Assembly: GCA_015680685.1 (NCBI GenBank)
Contig: MNCI01003375.1
Location: 115,264-179,263 of the forward strand
Length of the DNA stretch: 64,000 bases
Source of the DNA: Gnetum montanum
Taxonomy: Eukaryota; Streptophyta; Gnetopsida; Gnetales; Gnetaceae
Reading direction: 5' to 3'
Part shown: piece by piece, positions 57,201 through 64,000 of the stretch
Numbering within the stretch: position 1 is the first letter of the stretch
How the letters are laid out: every line of letters starts with the position of its first letter
Notes under the pieces: generated by a model
The model's database searches: none
What the model was told of the DNA's origin: nothing
Seen by the model: the letters and a program-made list of their open reading frames with translations, nothing else
Translations under genes and position numbers: made by a program

Positions 57201-58037
57201 TCCCTTTGTCCTTTTTAGAATTCTTTCTACATGCTAGATAGGACACCCAAAATCTACATGAAATGAACCTACTTGTCGAAGTGGTGCTCATTTATTATTC
57301 TAATAGATAGGATTCTAGTGTTGGTAGCAACCTCATTGTTAATGGGGTAATTCCTAGGTAGGCCAAATGTCCTATTATTTCCCACTTAATATTCCAAATT
57401 TTAGCCCTATTTGAAATTAAAACTTCCTTGTAGCATAATAGGGCATGCATTGCAAATTAAAAAAAACATGAACTTGCTACTCCTTCCTAGCAAGCTTCTC
57501 AATGTGCAATTATTACTACAAAAAATGCATTCAAGTGAAGGTGTAATTTAGAGGCTTCTTCTCTATAATGGCTTCTATGAATTACATCCCAGGGTCTATG
57601 ATGTGGCTATTATGTGATGATGGAATCAAATTGGTCATCAAATACATGATGTAGCATTTTCCATTGTAGTGGAATGACATTATACTTAACTTCCTTGCAC
57701 ATCAAAGGACCATAATCAAATGTATTAGTAATGCACTAGTCACATAGAACCTCTCATTATCTAATAGTAATCCCAAGGCTATCGAAATGTTTGATTTTCT
57801 AAAAGTGAGGTGGTGTCTTCCAATTGTGGCTTCAACAATAGTGGCCATGGTCCTTCAGTTATAGTACCATTCTCATTTACCATGACTTCTATTGAGAGCC
57901 AAAATTACTAAAACTCTTTAGTAATGAACTACCTCTCATTTGGCAAAATCAAGAAACTTAGCTCTTGAGTTCTAAGAAAGATTGAAATTTTGGGATTGAT
58001 CATATTATACCAATCAATGAACTCCATTTCATGGTAC
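54206..58037. other. Unassigned AT-rich region
   Basis: No complete gene. Minus-strand translation of 57300-57950 gives protein-like pieces (TEGPWPLLLKPQLEDTTS, VGNNRTFGLPRNYPINN) with stops between them, hinting at an old coding remnant of unknown kind. A 28-base A run lies at 56943-56970. No LTR or terminal repeats were seen. Confidence 0.35.
56943..56970 (+). repeat. A28 homopolymer
   Basis: Uninterrupted run of 28 A. It might be the tail of a retroposed sequence inserted on the plus strand, but no clear body or flanking duplication was found. Confidence 0.6.
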
Positions 58038-58042
58038 GTAAG

Positions 58043-58865
58043 TGATGAGTGGCAAGGTACCCCTATGCCCAACCATATGAATCACTAAGGTGTTACGTGA
58101 AATCCGGTCAAATTCCATGGACCTATAGTTATCTCATACACTAGTTTCTCTAGGAAGTGAAATGACATTGAAAATGTTCGTTGTTTTCACAACTACACTT
58201 GTGATGCTCAAAGGCATGGTTTAAGTGTAATTGAGGCATATGAATTTTTGTTGTTTTATATTTTATGGATGTAATCACCTACAACAAGAATAAAGGTAGA
58301 GTACATTGAAAACTAATGTTTATTGCCTAGCTAGCCTAACACAAGTAACTGCCCCACTTTCTTGAACACATCCTGAACAGATATAGCACTACTGGGCTAT
58401 CAAACTTTAAGCATTGCTAGGTTACCAAGTACTATATGAATGATCAAATTGGTCATGCTTGTGTTCATTAACTGCTGGAAATAAATTGCTTAATCAAGTG
58501 CATTAAAGTAAGGAACAAGAGAGTAAAATGCATTAAGGAAAATATTAATCTTTTCTTAGTGCTACAAGGATTATCAAAAGAGCTCATTTTATTCTCATCA
58601 AACTATTGTGCTTAGGTATATTAGCACTCAAACAAAGAACCATACACACTTAGACTCCTTCTATGGGCACTTAGAAAATATTCTAACTTTGAGAAAAAGA
58701 AACAACAAGAACTTCACTACTCTACTTGAAAACTAAACTGAAAACTAACTTAAAATGGGAGCCTAGGCATATTATTTATGGACCTAGGGTAGATGCCCTA
58801 ACATTGGTTATGCGACATCGCATCAAGACCCCAACGTTGAGGCCAACAATAAATATGTTTCATCA
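58043..58865 (-). repeat. 3' LTR of the right-edge element
   Basis: TGATGAGTGG to ATGTTTCATCA, 823 bp. U5-end block and central blocks match the LTR at 21483. U3 words are of the GCGACATCGC type (58811-58822). Confidence 0.85.
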
Positions 58866-58877
58866 TACCCCGATGAT
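58866..58877 (-). other. Polypurine tract of the right-edge element
   Basis: The minus strand reads ATCATCGGGGTA before the LTR, a changed form of the GTCATGGGGGTA seen in the relatives. CTTGAGGATGAG precedes it. Confidence 0.65.
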
Positions 58878-59045
58878 TGAATGAAAACTCATCCTCAAGT
58901 GAGGAAGAGAAGGAACAAGTCTTTTACAACATAACATATTGGGTAGGTATGGAATTATTGACTCTTATACAAACTGACTTAGATGAAATAGACATACAAA
59001 CTTTGAGTGCCCAAGTGTATGGAATTACAACTTTTTACAAAATTT

Positions 59046-59073
59046 GGTGTTCATGAGAAGAGGAGTGAACACC
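59046..59073 (-). other. Conserved 3' UTR hairpin
   Basis: GGTGTTCA (59046-59053) pairs with TGAACACC (59066-59073) around a 12-nt loop. Confidence 0.7.
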
Positions 59074-60075
59074 CTGGAGAATATTGACATCCAACACCTC
59101 TTGGCAGCAGAAGAATGAGAGAGAGAGAAGAGATCCCATGATCATGAACAATCCTCATTATGTGCTCCTGCTGCATCATCCTTGGTGAAGATAGTCCCGC
59201 CACCAATCCATGCTTTCCACTACAATCACAACAAAATCATGAATTAGTATGCAATGTGTAACACATAACTATTAAATGCCTTGTCTCATCAATGGTTACA
59301 CTTAGCTAGGTTGTGATTATAGTTGATTGGTTCTTTGAGTAGTGTTAGTAGGAAGGCTGACAGATAGGGTTAATTAAATTAAGCGGTCCATAAAATTTGA
59401 GAAAGTTCAATACAAGGAAATATTTGAAGAGGATATAATAATTCACAATAATAAAAAGAAAAGCACACTAAAAACTATTGTGAAGATGTGTACAATTGGA
59501 TGTCATTGATGGGGTAGATAGAAAGGATTTGATTGTAAGAGTGTCTAAGGGCAAAGAACTTAACTAACCCAATAAAAAGATATGCAAGTGGGTCCTCCCC
59601 AAAGTAGGTACAGGTCTTTTATGCCCTTGCATAATGTCAAACTAAAGAGTCTGTAGACCCCATGGATGATTAATGGTTATAGAAGGTTATGTAAAAAAAC
59701 CTGGAAGTAACTAATTAAGAATTTTGACACATCAAACTAGGACATCAAACCAAAATATGAAACTGGCAATGATGTGAGAGATGGAAAGCATGGATGGATG
59801 AGAGAGAGAGAGAGTGGAATGGAGTTTCTAATTATGGTCACACGAAGTTCCTTGTGGGTTTTGTGGTTAAATGACTTGATAGGATCCATCCATAGTCTGG
59901 ACCAAGACCAATCACTTTTAGTGACTTCACATTGACATTCTAAGACCAATTCATCCCCCTGACATACAAGAGTGCTCCCATAGAATAACCATCGTTCCTT
60001 ATTAAAGAAGAAGTAGGAAGTGATGAAGGGCCTTCGTTAAAGGAGACAATTCCCATAACTAGTGCTTGTATCATG

Positions 60076-60315
60076 TTTATTTGGTCTAAGGGGTATGCTT
60101 TAAATTCTCATTATTATTTTTGAAATGGGAACCACACCATGGAAAGACACATGTATTTATTTTATCCAAGGGGTGTGCTTTGAATCCTCATCTTTTTTTT
60201 TCTTTTTTTTTGAGAACCACACCATGCAAGGACGTATGCATTTATTTTGTCCAAGGGGTGTGCTTTGAATTCTCATTGTTTTTATTTCTAATGAGAACCT
60301 CACCATGCAAGGACT
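60076..60315. repeat. Three tandem copies of an ~80-85 bp 3' UTR block
   Basis: Units start at 60076, 60156 and 60241. Each runs TTTATTT...CCAAGGGGTGTGCTTTGAAT through GAACCACACCATGCAAGGAC. The elements at 14 kb and 21 kb have a single copy at the matching place. Confidence 0.8.
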
Positions 60316-61049
60316 TATTCAACTTCCTTTATTGATTGGCATGGAATAGTAAGAAATTCATGGAAATACATATGCACCTAGGAAAATAGAAAAGCACAAA
60401 GAATACCAAATCCCCTTGAAGCCACACCTTGTTCAAACCTTTGAATCCTTCTCAATTCTAGAAACTACCAAAGTCACAAATTTATTAGAGTTTTATTAAT
60501 GAAAAAGGGACTGCATGTTTCCAACATAAGGAAAACCATAGAGTATGTGGATGGGTGGATGTTGTGGACTCATAGCCTGTTACATGAAAAAAAACTATGT
60601 CCTAATTATTCGTAATGAAATTCAAAGCTAGAAACCAGACACCAACAATCAAATAGCAAAAATAGTACATACCACCATCAAGTAACACATTAATAATGTA
60701 CCTGACACTTATTAACAAAAAGTTAGAGAATCACACCAAATAAAAGAAAATATAAAAGAAAGTGTAAAATGTTCAAGAAATATTAAATGTCCTAATGATG
60801 GTGTAAAACAAAAATTAGAAAAAATTAATAACATAAAAACAAAAAGATGTAAAATAAAAAATGTGTAAAACAAAAAGTTATAAAACAATAAATGTGTAAA
60901 ACAAAAAAGTTTGAAAAACTAAGGAGTCACTTAAATGATTAGCATGGTTGGCCATCTCCCCCATGACTAAGTTGAAAGTAGGAGATCCAAAATATGGAGT
61001 GTGGTTGTGTATCAGATGAGGTGCTTGTTGTGTTAGTTGACATATGATC

Positions 61050-62190
61050 ATGGAAACGTTTAATTTTTTGGATGTTGACCAACTATTTCTTGGTTGGGCT
61101 CTTAGGTTTATAGATTATCATGACCCCTAAAGGAAAAGTTTCATAAATGATGTAAGGTCCTTTCCACAATGTTTGGAACTTAGTTCATTAAGGTACATGT
61201 GTGGGATTCCAATAAAGAACCATGTCTCCTAGTTGAAATTTGACTTTTCTAATTTTTAAGTCATGAGGCTTTTTGTTATAGGTCTTGTGCAACTCATTAG
61301 ATGATAAGGATACTAATTAATTTTCATCTAGTAGGTTGAGATTCATTAGTCTTTCTTTTTAGGTTAAACTTAAGTCAAAGTCAAGGTCACAAGCCATTGA
61401 AAGTGTACAAAGTTTAGATTGAATAGGAAGTATTGGTAGTTTGTTGTACACAAGCTCATAGGGAGAGTAGCCTATAGGAAGTTTCCAAATTGAGTAGTAG
61501 GCCCAAAGGGCATTGTTAAGTTTTGTGCTCTAATCCTTCCTATACTTGCTAATAGTTCTTGTTAGTATTCTTATGATTTTCCTATTACTAACCTTAGCTT
61601 GACCATTAGCTTGGGGATGGTAAGGTGTTGTGAGTTTATGTTAAACCCCCAAGCATTTCATGAGCTTTTGAAAAGTAGTGCCTGTAAAATGAGTTCCATT
61701 ATCAAAAATTAATGCACGTGGCACACCAAACTTGTTTATAACAATTTTTTTGTACAAACTGAGTAGTAGTAGAGGATGTATAGTCGATGATGGTTACTAC
61801 TTCTATCCATTTTGTACAATAGTCAGCAATGACTATGATGTACACCTTTCCATTTGACATGGGCATGATGGAACCCATGAAGTGAATTCCCCAACTGTCA
61901 AATGGTTCTAATTGTTGAATCCATTGTTGAGGTCCCTCCATTTGAGTAGTCATTCCAACATTTCATTGGCATCGTTCATAAGAGCAGATGAAATGGTGAG
62001 CATCCCTGAAGAGTATTGGCCAGTAGTACCCTACCATTAGGATTTTAATGGTTTTGTGTCTCCTAGCATAGTGTCCTCCACAAGGATGTTCATGAGCATC
62101 TTGGAGAATGCATAGTTGATTAGCATCAGGGACACAACAATGAACTAGGCCATTGGCACACACCTTGTAGAGGTGTCTATTGATCTCCAT
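61050..62190 (-). pseudogene. Integrase of the right-edge element, inactive
   Basis: The zinc-binding end at 62190-61963 reads HCCVPDANQLCILQDAHEHP, GGHYARRHKTIKILMVGYYW and CSYERCQ, where one cysteine of the usual CX2C is tyrosine. The core has PFDSWGIHFMG (61900), in which the first catalytic aspartate is histidine, then ADYCTKWIEV and IFDNGTHFT (61715), where the second aspartate is kept. The C-terminal region to 61050 matches the remnant at 24410-25135. Stops interrupt it (61962, 61701). Confidence 0.8.
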
Positions 62191-62369
62191 GAAGTGCTTT
62201 ACCTAGTGAAGAAAATACTATTTCTTCTAGTGGTTCAACCCTTGTGGCATCTCCTAAGTGAGAAGATAGGTGAGAATGTTATGATACCATTTTGGTTCAT
62301 TGGGCTTATTTTTAGTTATAGCCCCAACAAAGAGGAATTCATCAGGAAATGTATTAGATAATGGTCTTT

Positions 62370-62830
62370 CTTCCTCTTTGTCATCCCATCACAACTAAAA
62401 TAAGTGATTAGTGACCACATTCTTAGTGCCCTTTCGATCTACTATTGTAATTTTGAATTCCTGTAAGATCATCGACTACCATATGACATAGGAGTTCATC
62501 GTTGGCTTGTTCATTAGGAAGCGGATGACAATATGATCAGTGTGCACAAACACCTAATATCCAAGCACATAGTACCTAAATTTTTCCATAGCAAATAGAA
62601 CAGTCATCAATTCTTTCTCTATGGTGGTGTAATTCAATTGTGCATCCACAATGCTTCAACTGGCATAGTGGATGTAGCATGGACATTTCTTATCATCTAA
62701 CTACATCAACGCATCTCCCAAGGCATAATTTGATGCATTTGTCATGATATGAAACTGTCTAGAACAATTAGGTGCTTATAGAATTGGAGTTTCTACTAGC
62801 CTTTCTTTTAGTTACTGGAATGCTTTTTCA
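62370..62830 (-). pseudogene. RNase H of the right-edge element
   Basis: The minus strand reads HTDHIVIRFLMNKPTMNSYV, then SMILQEFKITIVDRKGTKNV and TNHLF, the standard C-terminal part of the Ty3/gypsy RNase H. The upstream part near 62600-62800 is recognisable but contains stops. Confidence 0.75.
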
Positions 62831-62899
62831 CATTTTGGGGTCTAGAAAAAAGAAGCATCTTTCTTTGTTAGCCCAACCAACGGTTTTGTGATCTTAGAG

Positions 62900-64000
62900 A
62901 AATTCTCTATGAATCGCTGGTAGTAGCTAGTGTATCCAAGAAATGATCAAACATCTTTAACTATTTCTAGCTAGTGGGGTATTCCTTGGATGACCCTTAT
63001 TTTTTCAAGGTCCACCTCAATTCTTACTTATGAGATTCTATGCCCTAGTACAATGCCCTTCTAGACCATGAGGTGACATTTTTGCCAATTAAGTCACAAG
63101 TTGGTTTCAACACACTATTTTAGCACTTGCTCAAGGTAGTCTAGGGCTTGCTCAAATGTAGCTCCCTAGGTGGAGAAGTGAGCCATGAAGACTTCCACAC
63201 CACTACCAATCTGCTTTTGAAAGATGCTTAGGACTAAGCATTGAAATGTGACAACAGCATTACATAGAACAAATGACATGTTAGGATATGTAAAAGTTCC
63301 CTAGGGACTCATGAACATTGTCTTTGCTTGGTCCTCTAGTGTAATTTGAATTTACTTATAGCCATTATAACCATCTAGGAAGCTGTAGTAGCAATACCCT
63401 AATCTTTTGTTGAACACTTGGTCAACAATTGACAACAGAAAGTGATCCTTCAATGTTGCCGTATTCAGTAGCTTGAGATCAATGAAGACCTATCACTTGC
63501 CATCTTTCTTTGGCATAATTACAAGAAAGCTAACCCACTCAATATTGGCAATGGAATAAATGAACCTTGCCTTGAGGAGTTGCTCAATTTCCTCTTTGAT
63601 GATTTGCTTCAATTTGGGGTTCAACCACCTCTGCAATTGTTGTTTTGGCTTCATGGTTAGGTTAGTGTAAATGAAATGTTGGCATATCCTAGGGTCAATC
63701 CTTGTGAGTTCAAGATATGACCAAGTAAAAGCTGCTGACCATCTTTCAACTACCTTCAACAACATCTCTTTCTATTCTGGAGCAAGTCTTACATTGATTA
63801 TAACCAACTTCTTATTTTTTAGAAATACATATTCCATCCTAGCTGGTAATGTTTTCAATTCAAGGGGCTCTTACTTAAATTTATCAAGAATTTCCAACTC
63901 TTCCCAATGGGTATCATCATTTTTATCTTTAGAGATTTGGCGATGAACTTGATCAAGTTCATCCATGCTCATGACATACTCACATGTCAGGCTCTCAGTT
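62900..64000 (-). pseudogene. Reverse transcriptase and protease-RT linker of the right-edge element, inactive
   Basis: The linker gives SMDELDQVHRQISK (63965-63925) and MEYVFLKNKKLVIINVRLAP (63840-63780). RT begins with ERWSAAFTWSYLELTRIDPR, LNPKLKQIIKEEIEQLLKAR and LVIMPKKDGK, followed by FLDGYNGYK, MSFVLCNAVVTFQ and the catalytic site, which reads VEVFMAHFST at about 63190 where the family has FMDDFS. Loss of both aspartates means no polymerase activity. Several stops. Confidence 0.82.

Larger units (their letters stand above)
58878..61040 (-). other. 3' untranslated region of the right-edge element
   Basis: Shared blocks appear in the usual order: AGTGGGTCCTCCCCAAAG at 59587, the AAGGGGTGTGCTTTGAATTC block (here in three tandem copies at 60076-60315), A-rich TGTAAAACAAAAA units at 60800-60920, and TCCCCCATGACT at 60957. 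A GA-repeat is at 59800-59812. No coding content. Confidence 0.65.
58038..64000 (-). mobile_element. Ty3/gypsy tRNA-Asp element with RT, RNase H and integrase, running off the window
   Basis: The 3' LTR is at 58043-58865, preceded by GTAAG, the likely target duplication; the other end is outside. Minus-strand order from the right edge: protease-RT linker (64000-63766), RT (63765-62900), RNase H (62830-62370), integrase (62190-61050), 3' UTR, polypurine tract, LTR. This is the most complete enzyme set in the window, but it carries stops, and key residues are lost in both RT and integrase. It is closest to the element at 21-36 kb in LTR and 3' UTR. Confidence 0.87.

Noticed and set aside
58030-58050. 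A solo LTR at the right-edge element
   Set aside because: The polypurine tract, 3' UTR and pol sequences follow directly to the right, so it is the 3' LTR of an element that continues past the window.

Overview
This is nuclear DNA from a land plant with a large, transposon-packed genome. The one clear host gene is a plant-type ionotropic glutamate receptor-like (GLR) channel with short GT-AG introns. Almost everything else is degraded LTR retrotransposons, whose primer-binding sites match plant tRNA-Asp or initiator tRNA-Met, plus a plant RTE-type LINE and tRNA-derived SINEs. I cannot name the species, or decide between angiosperm and gymnosperm, from the sequence alone.

Layout. 1-1116 is the 3' end of a plus-strand LTR element. 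1.2-6.8 kb is AT-rich decayed repeat DNA with a coding remnant of unknown kind, a G-rich tract and three SINE copies. 6.8-9.7 kb looks low-copy. 9687-13034 (minus) is the GLR gene: six exons, about 891 codons, one apparent single-base frameshift. 14161-21270 is a complete but non-autonomous LTR element (Gag and protease only, target duplication GTATT). 21478-36642 is a longer element that once had Gag-protease-RT-RNase H-integrase; it is split by a Gag-only element at 27187-33135. 37946-46639 is a plus-strand element of another lineage (tRNA-Met site), itself hit by a short deleted element at 40491-43972 (target duplication ATTAG). 46.7-51 kb holds two decayed plus-strand gag copies. 51.9-54.2 kb is a 5'-truncated RTE LINE. 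54.2-58.0 kb is unassigned. 58038-64000 is the 3' part of another minus-strand element with integrase, RNase H and RT, running off the window.

How the elements relate. The tRNA-Asp elements (left edge, 14 kb, 21 kb, 27 kb, 40 kb, 58 kb) share LTR ends (TGATG...CTCATCA), a well-conserved block at the U5 end, a TATA box, a primer site read as TGGCGCCGTTGCC, a polypurine tract near TCATGGGGGTA and a long modular 3' untranslated region. Four of them carry the same hairpin there. Protease with D-L-G, the Gag knuckle CX2CX3HX4C and this primer site point to the Athila/Tat side of plant Ty3/gypsy. Coding capacity has been lost to different degrees while the cis signals stayed, which suggests a set of autonomous and dependent elements; no copy here looks competent.

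Assembly warning: two stretches bounded by single N characters (1206-1388 and 36131-36356) are exact inverted copies of sequence just upstream and are probably assembly errors.
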